A stretch of DNA of 64,000 bases, from contig JBAWUJ010000133.1 in NCBI GenBank assembly GCA_037176705.1, positions 93,112-157,111 of the forward strand, read 5' to 3'. The translations under genes were made by a program, and so were the position numbers. The notes under the pieces were generated by a model that made no database searches, was not told the origin of the DNA, and was given only the letters and a program-made list of their open reading frames with translations. Shown here one piece after another: positions 1 to 10,167 of the stretch. Every line of letters starts with the position of its first letter. Within the stretch, counting starts at the first letter, position 1. This DNA comes from Molossus alvarezi. Taxonomy: Eukaryota; Chordata; Mammalia; Chiroptera; Molossidae.

Positions 1-118
1 GCCTACAGCACCCGGCATTCCCAGGCGGTCTCCCATCCAAGTCCTGACCGGGCCCGACCCTGCTTAGCTTCCCAGATCCCACGAGATCGGGCGCGTTCAG
101 GGTGGTATGGCCGGAGAC
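1..118 (-). rRNA. 5S rRNA-like copy 1 (alpha), cut at left edge
   Basis: The terminal T run is outside the window. Read on the minus strand, the copy aligns without gaps to mammalian 5S nt 1-118 and differs at A5C, C39G, U40G, C46G, U69C, U73C, U76G and A103G. Known 5S rRNA sits in the central protuberance of the large subunit, bound by L5 and L11, and is bound by TFIIIA before that. A5C should open a helix I pair with U114, C46G a helix III pair with G31, and U76G hits the loop E bulged-G motif. C39G and U40G lie in loop C, a protein contact region. Homology to 5S is certain; a working ribosomal RNA is doubtful. Spacer S-CGG. Confidence 0.75.
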
Positions 119-295
119 GTTGGCGGCCGCCTCCAGGCGCCCTAAGAGTCCAGCGCCGGGGCTGGCAGCCCCCCGGGCAGCCCCCCCGGCCGCCAGGCGG
201 AGCGCGGACCGGCCCCTCTCAGCTCTCGGGGACCCAGGCGCGCGGTCCGTCCCGCCCAGCCTCGAACCAGGTCCTCACCGCGGAGCTCGGCAGGC

Positions 296-307
296 CGCGC
301 ATGCGCA
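296..307. promoter_or_regulatory. NRF1-like palindrome (representative, unit 1)
   Basis: CGCGCATGCGCA matches the NRF1 consensus YGCGCAYGCGCR. It recurs once per unit, at 178-189 bp right of the 5S right edge. Beta units change only the first base (AGCGCATGCGCA). Whether NRF1 binds is not known from sequence, and binding is blocked by CpG methylation. Confidence 0.45.
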
Positions 308-574
308 GTCCAGGGGCCCCAAGGTCTGCGCCTGGGGGGCCGGGGGTCCGCCCCACGGGGCTGCGCTGCCCCACCGGCGGGCGCGGGCGCCCGCGAGTTG
401 CGGCGCCTTGCGCGGCGGCCTGCTGGTGTGCTGCTGGGGCGTGGGGGGATCCCCTCTGGGCCCCAGATTCCCTCGCTCGGCCCCCGGCGTGGGCTGGGGC
501 GCGTGCGTGCGTGGGCTGCGTGGCCCTCGGCCCGAAGCGCGGCAGGTGCGCAGCTGGCTGGCTGTGGGGGGACC

Positions 575-579
575 AAAAA
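575..579 (-). terminator. T5 Pol III terminator (representative, behind copy 2)
   Basis: A TTTTT run on the minus strand lies at nt 131-135 counted from the 5S start. The T run right after nt 118 is only TTT in most copies, too short for a strong Pol III stop, so this is the first good terminator. It lies 13-17 bp left of nt 118 of every copy from 2 to 109. Confidence 0.7.
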
Positions 580-588
580 GGAGCGGCG

Positions 589-709
589 AAAGCCTACAGC
601 ACCCGGCATTCCCAGGCGGTCTCCCATCCAAGTCCTGACCGGGCCCGACCCTGCTTAGCTTCCCAGATCCCACGAGATCGGGCGCGTTCAGGGTGGTATG
701 GCCGGAGAC
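589..709 (-). rRNA. 5S rRNA-like copy 2 (alpha)
   Basis: First complete copy, nt 1-121 with the end GGCTTT followed by C. It has the same eight alpha substitutions as copy 1. Spacer S-CTG, 473 bp; the D-box-like site is at 730-741. Confidence 0.75.
613..660 (-). promoter_or_regulatory. Internal Pol III type 1 promoter (representative, copy 2)
   Basis: By alignment to 5S nt 50-97, the A box is at 646-660, the intermediate element at 638-643 and the C box at 613-630. A and C boxes match the mammalian consensus exactly in every copy read. The intermediate element has one change, U69C, in alpha copies and none in beta copies. TFIIIA binds this region in known 5S genes. The same layout applies to each copy, at 50-97 nt inward from its right edge. 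Confidence 0.75.
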
Positions 710-1182
710 GTTGGCGGCCGCCTCCAGGCGCCCTAAGAGTCCAGCGCCTGGGCTGGCAGCCCCCCGGGCAGCCCCCCCGGCCGCCAGGCGGAGCGCGGAC
801 CGGCCCCTCTCAGCTCTCGGGGACCCAGGCGCGCGGTCCGTCCCGCCCAGCCTCGAACCAGGTCCTCACCGCGGAGCTCGGCAGGCCGCGCATGCGCAGT
901 CCAGGGGCCCCAAGGTCTGCGCCTGGGGGGCCGGGGGTCCGCCCCACGGGGCTGCGCTGCCCCACCGGCGGGCGCGGGCGCCCGCGAGTTGCGGCGCCTT
1001 GCGCGGCGGCCTGCTGGTGTGCTGCTGGGGCGTGGGGGGATCCCCTCTGGGCCCCAGATTCCCTCGCTCGGCCCCCGGCGTGGGCTGGGGCGCGTGCGTG
1101 CGTGGGCTGCGTGGCCCTCGGCCCGAAGCGCGGCAGGTGCGCAGCTGGCTGGCTGTGGGGGGACCAAAAAGGAGCGGCGAAA
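710..1182. other. Representative intergenic spacer (473 bp)
   Basis: This GC-rich stretch has no gene. It holds the D-box-like site next to the 5S start, a pyrimidine-rich block with a GC-box-like CCCGCCC, an NRF1-like palindrome at 887-898, several G runs of 4-6, a BamHI site, a short GCGTGCGTGCGTG run, and the T5 tract before the next copy. Stop codons are sparse in several frames only because of base composition. The other spacers differ from it by the codes given in the summary. Confidence 0.85.
730..741 (-). promoter_or_regulatory. Damaged D-box-like element, alpha form (representative)
   Basis: The minus strand reads GACTCTTAGGGC at about -32 to -21 from the 5S start. Mammalian 5S genes have a D box close to GGCTCTTGGGGC at this place. 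Alpha units 1-97 all carry A in place of the first G of the GGGG run. The element lies 21-32 bp right of each copy's right edge. Confidence 0.6.
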
Positions 1183-1300
1183 GCCTACAGCACCCGGCAT
1201 TCCCAGGCGGTCTCCCATCCAAGTCCTGACCGGGCCCGACCCTGCTTAGCTTCCCAGATCCCACGAGATCGGGCGCGTTCAGGGTGGTATGGCCGGAGAC
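1180..1300 (-). rRNA. 5S rRNA-like copy 3 (alpha)
   Basis: Alpha copy. Its upstream spacer is the only one with a CAG marker (A at 1340) and is C8 with GGCACC, giving a 592 bp unit. Confidence 0.72.
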
Positions 1301-1771
1301 GTTGGCGGCCGCCTCCAGGCGCCCTAAGAGTCCAGCGCCAGGGCTGGCAGCCCCCCGGGCAGCCCCCCCGGCCGCCAGGCGGAGCGCGGACCGGCCCCTC
1401 TCAGCTCTCGGGGACCCAGGCGCGCGGTCCGTCCCGCCCAGCCTCGAACCAGGTCCTCACCGCGGAGCTCGGCAGGCCGCGCATGCGCAGTCCAGGGGCC
1501 CCAAGGTCTGCGCCTGGGGGGCCGGGGGTCCGCCCCACGGGGCTGCGCTGCCCCACCGGGGGGGGCGCGGGCGCCCGCGAGTTGCGGCACCTTGCGCGGC
1601 GGCCTGCTGGTGTGCTGCTGGGGCGTGGGGGGTCCCCTCTGGGCCCCAGATTCCCTCGCTCGGCCCCCGGCGTGGGCTGGGGCGCGTGCGTGCGTGGGCT
1701 GCGTGGCCCTCGGCCCGAAGCGCGGCAGGTGCGCAGCTGGCTGGCTGTGGGGGGACCAAAAAGGAGCGGCG

Positions 1772-1892
1772 AAAGCCTACAGCACCCGGCATTCCCAGGC
1801 GGTCTCCCATCCAAGTCCTGACCGGGCCCGACCCTGCTTAGCTTCCCAGATCCCACGAGATCGGGCGCGTTCAGGGTGGTATGGCCGGAGAC
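1772..1892 (-). rRNA. 5S rRNA-like copy 4 (alpha)
   Basis: Alpha copy with a TTTC end. Spacer S-CGG, the array's most common form. Confidence 0.72.
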
Positions 1893-2362
1893 GTTGGCGG
1901 CCGCCTCCAGGCGCCCTAAGAGTCCAGCGCCGGGGCTGGCAGCCCCCCGGGCAGCCCCCCCGGCCGCCAGGCGGAGCGCGGACCGGCCCCTCTCAGCTCT
2001 CGGGGACCCAGGCGCGCGGTCCGTCCCGCCCAGCCTCGAACCAGGTCCTCACCGCGGAGCTCGGCAGGCCGCGCATGCGCAGTCCAGGGGCCCCAAGGTC
2101 TGCGCCTGGGGGGCCGGGGGTCCGCCCCACGGGGCTGCGCTGCCCCACCGGCGGGCGCGGGCGCCCGCGAGTTGCGGCGCCTTGCGCGGCGGCCTGCTGG
2201 TGTGCTGCTGGGGCGTGGGGGGATCCCCTCTGGGCCCCAGATTCCCTCGCTCGGCCCCCGGCGTGGGCTGGGGCGCGTGCGTGCGTGGGCTGCGTGGCCC
2301 TCGGCCCGAAGCGCGGCAGGTGCGCAGCTGGCTGGCTGTGGGGGGACCAAAAAGGAGCGGCG

Positions 2363-2483
2363 AAAGCCTACAGCACCCGGCATTCCCAGGCGGTCTCCCA
2401 TCCAAGTCCTGACCGGGCCCGACCCTGCTTAGCTTCCCAGATCCCACGAGATCGGGCGCGTTCAGGGTGGTATGGCCGGAGAC
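2363..2483 (-). rRNA. 5S rRNA-like copy 5 (alpha)
   Basis: Alpha copy. Spacer S-CGG, no private change seen. Confidence 0.72.
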
Positions 2484-2953
2484 GTTGGCGGCCGCCTCCA
2501 GGCGCCCTAAGAGTCCAGCGCCGGGGCTGGCAGCCCCCCGGGCAGCCCCCCCGGCCGCCAGGCGGAGCGCGGACCGGCCCCTCTCAGCTCTCGGGGACCC
2601 AGGCGCGCGGTCCGTCCCGCCCAGCCTCGAACCAGGTCCTCACCGCGGAGCTCGGCAGGCCGCGCATGCGCAGTCCAGGGGCCCCAAGGTCTGCGCCTGG
2701 GGGGCCGGGGGTCCGCCCCACGGGGCTGCGCTGCCCCACCGGCGGGCGCGGGCGCCCGCGAGTTGCGGCGCCTTGCGCGGCGGCCTGCTGGTGTGCTGCT
2801 GGGGCGTGGGGGGATCCCCTCTGGGCCCCAGATTCCCTCGCTCGGCCCCCGGCGTGGGCTGGGGCGCGTGCGTGCGTGGGCTGCGTGGCCCTCGGCCCGA
2901 AGCGCGGCAGGTGCGCAGCTGGCTGGCTGTGGGGGGACCAAAAAGGAGCGGCG

Positions 2954-3074
2954 AAAGCCTACAGCACCCGGCATTCCCAGGCGGTCTCCCATCCAAGTCC
3001 TGACCGGGCCCGACCCTGCTTAGCTTCCCAGATCCCACGAGATCGGGCGCGTTCAGGGTGGTATGGCCGGAGAC
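2954..3074 (-). rRNA. 5S rRNA-like copy 6 (alpha)
   Basis: Alpha copy. Spacer S-CGG, no private change seen. Confidence 0.72.
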
Positions 3075-3544
3075 GTTGGCGGCCGCCTCCAGGCGCCCTA
3101 AGAGTCCAGCGCCGGGGCTGGCAGCCCCCCGGGCAGCCCCCCCGGCCGCCAGGCGGAGCGCGGACCGGCCCCTCTCAGCTCTCGGGGACCCAGGCGCGCG
3201 GTCCGTCCCGCCCAGCCTCGAACCAGGTCCTCACCGCGGAGCTCGGCAGGCCGCGCATGCGCAGTCCAGGGGCCCCAAGGTCTGCGCCTGGGGGGCCGGG
3301 GGTCCGCCCCACGGGGCTGCGCTGCCCCACCGGCGGGCGCGGGCGCCCGCGAGTTGCGGCGCCTTGCGCGGCGGCCTGCTGGTGTGCTGCTGGGGCGTGG
3401 GGGGATCCCCTCTGGGCCCCAGATTCCCTCGCTCGGCCCCCGGCGTGGGCTGGGGCGCGTGCGTGCGTGGGCTGCGTGGCCCTCGGCCCGAAGCGCGGCA
3501 GGTGCGCAGCTGGCTGGCTGTGGGGGGACCAAAAAGGAGCGGCG

Positions 3545-3665
3545 AAAGCCTACAGCACCCGGCATTCCCAGGCGGTCTCCCATCCAAGTCCTGACCGGGC
3601 CCGACCCTGCTTAGCTTCCCAGATCCCACGAGATCGGGCGCGTTCAGGGTGGTATGGCCGGAGAC
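3545..3665 (-). rRNA. 5S rRNA-like copy 7 (alpha)
   Basis: Alpha copy. Upstream spacer is C8-CGG with GGCACC, 592 bp unit, and has a private C-to-A at 3794 (ggtacg). Confidence 0.72.
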
Positions 3666-4136
3666 GTTGGCGGCCGCCTCCAGGCGCCCTAAGAGTCCAG
3701 CGCCGGGGCTGGCAGCCCCCCGGGCAGCCCCCCCGGCCGCCAGGCGGAGCGCGGACCGGCCCCTCTCAGCTCTCGGGGACCCAGGCGCGCGGTACGTCCC
3801 GCCCAGCCTCGAACCAGGTCCTCACCGCGGAGCTCGGCAGGCCGCGCATGCGCAGTCCAGGGGCCCCAAGGTCTGCGCCTGGGGGGCCGGGGGTCCGCCC
3901 CACGGGGCTGCGCTGCCCCACCGGGGGGGGCGCGGGCGCCCGCGAGTTGCGGCACCTTGCGCGGCGGCCTGCTGGTGTGCTGCTGGGGCGTGGGGGGTCC
4001 CCTCTGGGCCCCAGATTCCCTCGCTCGGCCCCCGGCGTGGGCTGGGGCGCGTGCGTGCGTGGGCTGCGTGGCCCTCGGCCCGAAGCGCGGCAGGTGCGCA
4101 GCTGGCTGGCTGTGGGGGGACCAAAAAGGAGCGGCG

Positions 4137-4257
4137 AAAGCCTACAGCACCCGGCATTCCCAGGCGGTCTCCCATCCAAGTCCTGACCGGGCCCGACCCT
4201 GCTTAGCTTCCCAGATCCCACGAGATCGGGCGCGTTCAGGGTGGTATGGCCGGAGAC
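4137..4257 (-). rRNA. 5S rRNA-like copy 8 (alpha)
   Basis: Alpha copy. Spacer S-CGG with a private C-to-A at 4310 in the C6 run. Confidence 0.72.
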
Positions 4258-4727
4258 GTTGGCGGCCGCCTCCAGGCGCCCTAAGAGTCCAGCGCCGGGG
4301 CTGGCAGCCACCCGGGCAGCCCCCCCGGCCGCCAGGCGGAGCGCGGACCGGCCCCTCTCAGCTCTCGGGGACCCAGGCGCGCGGTCCGTCCCGCCCAGCC
4401 TCGAACCAGGTCCTCACCGCGGAGCTCGGCAGGCCGCGCATGCGCAGTCCAGGGGCCCCAAGGTCTGCGCCTGGGGGGCCGGGGGTCCGCCCCACGGGGC
4501 TGCGCTGCCCCACCGGCGGGCGCGGGCGCCCGCGAGTTGCGGCGCCTTGCGCGGCGGCCTGCTGGTGTGCTGCTGGGGCGTGGGGGGATCCCCTCTGGGC
4601 CCCAGATTCCCTCGCTCGGCCCCCGGCGTGGGCTGGGGCGCGTGCGTGCGTGGGCTGCGTGGCCCTCGGCCCGAAGCGCGGCAGGTGCGCAGCTGGCTGG
4701 CTGTGGGGGGACCAAAAAGGAGCGGCG

Positions 4728-4848
4728 AAAGCCTACAGCACCCGGCATTCCCAGGCGGTCTCCCATCCAAGTCCTGACCGGGCCCGACCCTGCTTAGCTT
4801 CCCAGATCCCACGAGATCGGGCGCGTTCAGGGTGGTATGGCCGGAGAC
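4728..4848 (-). rRNA. 5S rRNA-like copy 9 (alpha)
   Basis: Alpha copy. Spacer S-CGG; last plain unit before the marked 9-unit block. Confidence 0.72.
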
Positions 4849-5318
4849 GTTGGCGGCCGCCTCCAGGCGCCCTAAGAGTCCAGCGCCGGGGCTGGCAGCC
4901 CCCCGGGCAGCCCCCCCGGCCGCCAGGCGGAGCGCGGACCGGCCCCTCTCAGCTCTCGGGGACCCAGGCGCGCGGTCCGTCCCGCCCAGCCTCGAACCAG
5001 GTCCTCACCGCGGAGCTCGGCAGGCCGCGCATGCGCAGTCCAGGGGCCCCAAGGTCTGCGCCTGGGGGGCCGGGGGTCCGCCCCACGGGGCTGCGCTGCC
5101 CCACCGGCGGGCGCGGGCGCCCGCGAGTTGCGGCGCCTTGCGCGGCGGCCTGCTGGTGTGCTGCTGGGGCGTGGGGGGATCCCCTCTGGGCCCCAGATTC
5201 CCTCGCTCGGCCCCCGGCGTGGGCTGGGGCGCGTGCGTGCGTGGGCTGCGTGGCCCTCGGCCCGAAGCGCGGCAGGTGCGCAGCTGGCTGGCTGTGGGGG
5301 GACCAAAAAGGAGCGGCG

Positions 5319-5439
5319 AAAGCCTACAGCACCCGGCATTCCCAGGCGGTCTCCCATCCAAGTCCTGACCGGGCCCGACCCTGCTTAGCTTCCCAGATCC
5401 CACGAGATCGGGCGCGTTCAGGGTGGTATGGCCGGAGAC
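5319..5439 (-). rRNA. 5S rRNA-like copy 10 (alpha)
   Basis: Alpha copy. Spacer S-CTG with the rare CpG-to-TpG change at 5809 (cggtgtg), shared only with units 19 and 83. Confidence 0.72.
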
Positions 5440-5909
5440 GTTGGCGGCCGCCTCCAGGCGCCCTAAGAGTCCAGCGCCTGGGCTGGCAGCCCCCCGGGCA
5501 GCCCCCCCGGCCGCCAGGCGGAGCGCGGACCGGCCCCTCTCAGCTCTCGGGGACCCAGGCGCGCGGTCCGTCCCGCCCAGCCTCGAACCAGGTCCTCACC
5601 GCGGAGCTCGGCAGGCCGCGCATGCGCAGTCCAGGGGCCCCAAGGTCTGCGCCTGGGGGGCCGGGGGTCCGCCCCACGGGGCTGCGCTGCCCCACCGGCG
5701 GGCGCGGGCGCCCGCGAGTTGCGGCGCCTTGCGCGGCGGCCTGCTGGTGTGCTGCTGGGGCGTGGGGGGATCCCCTCTGGGCCCCAGATTCCCTCGCTCG
5801 GCCCCCGGTGTGGGCTGGGGCGCGTGCGTGCGTGGGCTGCGTGGCCCTCGGCCCGAAGCGCGGCAGGTGCGCAGCTGGCTGGCTGTGGGGGGACCAAAAA
5901 GGAGCGGCG

Positions 5910-6030
5910 AAAGCCTACAGCACCCGGCATTCCCAGGCGGTCTCCCATCCAAGTCCTGACCGGGCCCGACCCTGCTTAGCTTCCCAGATCCCACGAGATC
6001 GGGCGCGTTCAGGGTGGTATGGCCGGAGAC
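5910..6030 (-). rRNA. 5S rRNA-like copy 11 (alpha)
   Basis: Alpha copy. Spacer S-GTG, a marker shared with units 20, 84 and 88. Confidence 0.72.
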
Positions 6031-6500
6031 GTTGGCGGCCGCCTCCAGGCGCCCTAAGAGTCCAGCGCGTGGGCTGGCAGCCCCCCGGGCAGCCCCCCCG
6101 GCCGCCAGGCGGAGCGCGGACCGGCCCCTCTCAGCTCTCGGGGACCCAGGCGCGCGGTCCGTCCCGCCCAGCCTCGAACCAGGTCCTCACCGCGGAGCTC
6201 GGCAGGCCGCGCATGCGCAGTCCAGGGGCCCCAAGGTCTGCGCCTGGGGGGCCGGGGGTCCGCCCCACGGGGCTGCGCTGCCCCACCGGCGGGCGCGGGC
6301 GCCCGCGAGTTGCGGCGCCTTGCGCGGCGGCCTGCTGGTGTGCTGCTGGGGCGTGGGGGGATCCCCTCTGGGCCCCAGATTCCCTCGCTCGGCCCCCGGC
6401 GTGGGCTGGGGCGCGTGCGTGCGTGGGCTGCGTGGCCCTCGGCCCGAAGCGCGGCAGGTGCGCAGCTGGCTGGCTGTGGGGGGACCAAAAAGGAGCGGCG

Positions 6501-6621
6501 AAAGCCTACAGCACCCGGCATTCCCAGGCGGTCTCCCATCCAAGTCCTGACCGGGCCCGACCCTGCTTAGCTTCCCAGATCCCACGAGATCGGGCGCGTT
6601 CAGGGTGGTATGGCCGGAGAC
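6501..6621 (-). rRNA. 5S rRNA-like copy 12 (alpha)
   Basis: Alpha copy. Spacer S-CGG, first of seven identical plain units (12-18). Confidence 0.72.
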
Positions 6622-7091
6622 GTTGGCGGCCGCCTCCAGGCGCCCTAAGAGTCCAGCGCCGGGGCTGGCAGCCCCCCGGGCAGCCCCCCCGGCCGCCAGG
6701 CGGAGCGCGGACCGGCCCCTCTCAGCTCTCGGGGACCCAGGCGCGCGGTCCGTCCCGCCCAGCCTCGAACCAGGTCCTCACCGCGGAGCTCGGCAGGCCG
6801 CGCATGCGCAGTCCAGGGGCCCCAAGGTCTGCGCCTGGGGGGCCGGGGGTCCGCCCCACGGGGCTGCGCTGCCCCACCGGCGGGCGCGGGCGCCCGCGAG
6901 TTGCGGCGCCTTGCGCGGCGGCCTGCTGGTGTGCTGCTGGGGCGTGGGGGGATCCCCTCTGGGCCCCAGATTCCCTCGCTCGGCCCCCGGCGTGGGCTGG
7001 GGCGCGTGCGTGCGTGGGCTGCGTGGCCCTCGGCCCGAAGCGCGGCAGGTGCGCAGCTGGCTGGCTGTGGGGGGACCAAAAAGGAGCGGCG

Positions 7092-7212
7092 AAAGCCTAC
7101 AGCACCCGGCATTCCCAGGCGGTCTCCCATCCAAGTCCTGACCGGGCCCGACCCTGCTTAGCTTCCCAGATCCCACGAGATCGGGCGCGTTCAGGGTGGT
7201 ATGGCCGGAGAC
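7092..7212 (-). rRNA. 5S rRNA-like copy 13 (alpha)
   Basis: Alpha copy, TTTC end. Spacer S-CGG. Confidence 0.72.
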
Positions 7213-7682
7213 GTTGGCGGCCGCCTCCAGGCGCCCTAAGAGTCCAGCGCCGGGGCTGGCAGCCCCCCGGGCAGCCCCCCCGGCCGCCAGGCGGAGCGCG
7301 GACCGGCCCCTCTCAGCTCTCGGGGACCCAGGCGCGCGGTCCGTCCCGCCCAGCCTCGAACCAGGTCCTCACCGCGGAGCTCGGCAGGCCGCGCATGCGC
7401 AGTCCAGGGGCCCCAAGGTCTGCGCCTGGGGGGCCGGGGGTCCGCCCCACGGGGCTGCGCTGCCCCACCGGCGGGCGCGGGCGCCCGCGAGTTGCGGCGC
7501 CTTGCGCGGCGGCCTGCTGGTGTGCTGCTGGGGCGTGGGGGGATCCCCTCTGGGCCCCAGATTCCCTCGCTCGGCCCCCGGCGTGGGCTGGGGCGCGTGC
7601 GTGCGTGGGCTGCGTGGCCCTCGGCCCGAAGCGCGGCAGGTGCGCAGCTGGCTGGCTGTGGGGGGACCAAAAAGGAGCGGCG

Positions 7683-7803
7683 AAAGCCTACAGCACCCGG
7701 CATTCCCAGGCGGTCTCCCATCCAAGTCCTGACCGGGCCCGACCCTGCTTAGCTTCCCAGATCCCACGAGATCGGGCGCGTTCAGGGTGGTATGGCCGGA
7801 GAC
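7683..7803 (-). rRNA. 5S rRNA-like copy 14 (alpha)
   Basis: Alpha copy, TTTC end. Spacer S-CGG. Confidence 0.72.
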
Positions 7804-8273
7804 GTTGGCGGCCGCCTCCAGGCGCCCTAAGAGTCCAGCGCCGGGGCTGGCAGCCCCCCGGGCAGCCCCCCCGGCCGCCAGGCGGAGCGCGGACCGGCCC
7901 CTCTCAGCTCTCGGGGACCCAGGCGCGCGGTCCGTCCCGCCCAGCCTCGAACCAGGTCCTCACCGCGGAGCTCGGCAGGCCGCGCATGCGCAGTCCAGGG
8001 GCCCCAAGGTCTGCGCCTGGGGGGCCGGGGGTCCGCCCCACGGGGCTGCGCTGCCCCACCGGCGGGCGCGGGCGCCCGCGAGTTGCGGCGCCTTGCGCGG
8101 CGGCCTGCTGGTGTGCTGCTGGGGCGTGGGGGGATCCCCTCTGGGCCCCAGATTCCCTCGCTCGGCCCCCGGCGTGGGCTGGGGCGCGTGCGTGCGTGGG
8201 CTGCGTGGCCCTCGGCCCGAAGCGCGGCAGGTGCGCAGCTGGCTGGCTGTGGGGGGACCAAAAAGGAGCGGCG

Positions 8274-8394
8274 AAAGCCTACAGCACCCGGCATTCCCAG
8301 GCGGTCTCCCATCCAAGTCCTGACCGGGCCCGACCCTGCTTAGCTTCCCAGATCCCACGAGATCGGGCGCGTTCAGGGTGGTATGGCCGGAGAC
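8274..8394 (-). rRNA. 5S rRNA-like copy 15 (alpha)
   Basis: Alpha copy, TTTC end. Spacer S-CGG. Confidence 0.72.
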
Positions 8395-8864
8395 GTTGGC
8401 GGCCGCCTCCAGGCGCCCTAAGAGTCCAGCGCCGGGGCTGGCAGCCCCCCGGGCAGCCCCCCCGGCCGCCAGGCGGAGCGCGGACCGGCCCCTCTCAGCT
8501 CTCGGGGACCCAGGCGCGCGGTCCGTCCCGCCCAGCCTCGAACCAGGTCCTCACCGCGGAGCTCGGCAGGCCGCGCATGCGCAGTCCAGGGGCCCCAAGG
8601 TCTGCGCCTGGGGGGCCGGGGGTCCGCCCCACGGGGCTGCGCTGCCCCACCGGCGGGCGCGGGCGCCCGCGAGTTGCGGCGCCTTGCGCGGCGGCCTGCT
8701 GGTGTGCTGCTGGGGCGTGGGGGGATCCCCTCTGGGCCCCAGATTCCCTCGCTCGGCCCCCGGCGTGGGCTGGGGCGCGTGCGTGCGTGGGCTGCGTGGC
8801 CCTCGGCCCGAAGCGCGGCAGGTGCGCAGCTGGCTGGCTGTGGGGGGACCAAAAAGGAGCGGCG

Positions 8865-8985
8865 AAAGCCTACAGCACCCGGCATTCCCAGGCGGTCTCC
8901 CATCCAAGTCCTGACCGGGCCCGACCCTGCTTAGCTTCCCAGATCCCACGAGATCGGGCGCGTTCAGGGTGGTATGGCCGGAGAC
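8865..8985 (-). rRNA. 5S rRNA-like copy 16 (alpha)
   Basis: Alpha copy, TTTC end. Spacer S-CGG. Confidence 0.72.
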
Positions 8986-9455
8986 GTTGGCGGCCGCCTC
9001 CAGGCGCCCTAAGAGTCCAGCGCCGGGGCTGGCAGCCCCCCGGGCAGCCCCCCCGGCCGCCAGGCGGAGCGCGGACCGGCCCCTCTCAGCTCTCGGGGAC
9101 CCAGGCGCGCGGTCCGTCCCGCCCAGCCTCGAACCAGGTCCTCACCGCGGAGCTCGGCAGGCCGCGCATGCGCAGTCCAGGGGCCCCAAGGTCTGCGCCT
9201 GGGGGGCCGGGGGTCCGCCCCACGGGGCTGCGCTGCCCCACCGGCGGGCGCGGGCGCCCGCGAGTTGCGGCGCCTTGCGCGGCGGCCTGCTGGTGTGCTG
9301 CTGGGGCGTGGGGGGATCCCCTCTGGGCCCCAGATTCCCTCGCTCGGCCCCCGGCGTGGGCTGGGGCGCGTGCGTGCGTGGGCTGCGTGGCCCTCGGCCC
9401 GAAGCGCGGCAGGTGCGCAGCTGGCTGGCTGTGGGGGGACCAAAAAGGAGCGGCG

Positions 9456-9576
9456 AAAGCCTACAGCACCCGGCATTCCCAGGCGGTCTCCCATCCAAGT
9501 CCTGACCGGGCCCGACCCTGCTTAGCTTCCCAGATCCCACGAGATCGGGCGCGTTCAGGGTGGTATGGCCGGAGAC
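9456..9576 (-). rRNA. 5S rRNA-like copy 17 (alpha)
   Basis: Alpha copy, TTTC end. Spacer S-CGG. Confidence 0.72.
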
Positions 9577-10046
9577 GTTGGCGGCCGCCTCCAGGCGCCC
9601 TAAGAGTCCAGCGCCGGGGCTGGCAGCCCCCCGGGCAGCCCCCCCGGCCGCCAGGCGGAGCGCGGACCGGCCCCTCTCAGCTCTCGGGGACCCAGGCGCG
9701 CGGTCCGTCCCGCCCAGCCTCGAACCAGGTCCTCACCGCGGAGCTCGGCAGGCCGCGCATGCGCAGTCCAGGGGCCCCAAGGTCTGCGCCTGGGGGGCCG
9801 GGGGTCCGCCCCACGGGGCTGCGCTGCCCCACCGGCGGGCGCGGGCGCCCGCGAGTTGCGGCGCCTTGCGCGGCGGCCTGCTGGTGTGCTGCTGGGGCGT
9901 GGGGGGATCCCCTCTGGGCCCCAGATTCCCTCGCTCGGCCCCCGGCGTGGGCTGGGGCGCGTGCGTGCGTGGGCTGCGTGGCCCTCGGCCCGAAGCGCGG
10001 CAGGTGCGCAGCTGGCTGGCTGTGGGGGGACCAAAAAGGAGCGGCG

Positions 10047-10167
10047 AAAGCCTACAGCACCCGGCATTCCCAGGCGGTCTCCCATCCAAGTCCTGACCGG
10101 GCCCGACCCTGCTTAGCTTCCCAGATCCCACGAGATCGGGCGCGTTCAGGGTGGTATGGCCGGAGAC
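10047..10167 (-). rRNA. 5S rRNA-like copy 18 (alpha)
   Basis: Alpha copy. Spacer S-CGG; last unit of the first 9-unit block. Confidence 0.72.

Larger units (their letters stand above)
592..1182 (-). repeat. Reference 591 bp monomer (unit 2)
   Basis: Given as a representative full unit. From right to left, in the direction of 5S transcription, it holds the upstream spacer with a BamHI site, G-rich tracts and the NRF1-like palindrome, then the D-box-like element, then the 5S copy at its left end. The T run and T5 tract that would end this copy lie in the previous unit. NotI, SacII, SacI, SphI and PvuII sites occur once per unit here, so a digest would give a strong unit-length ladder. Confidence 0.9.

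Noticed and set aside
592..709. Classing the copies as dead pseudogenes outright
   Set aside because: There are no indels, and the A and C boxes are intact in all copies, so transcription remains possible. I kept them as 5S rRNA-like with the doubts stated.
730..741. TTAGGG in each alpha unit as a telomeric repeat
   Set aside because: It occurs once per unit and is a one-base variant of the D box; there is no tandem TTAGGG.
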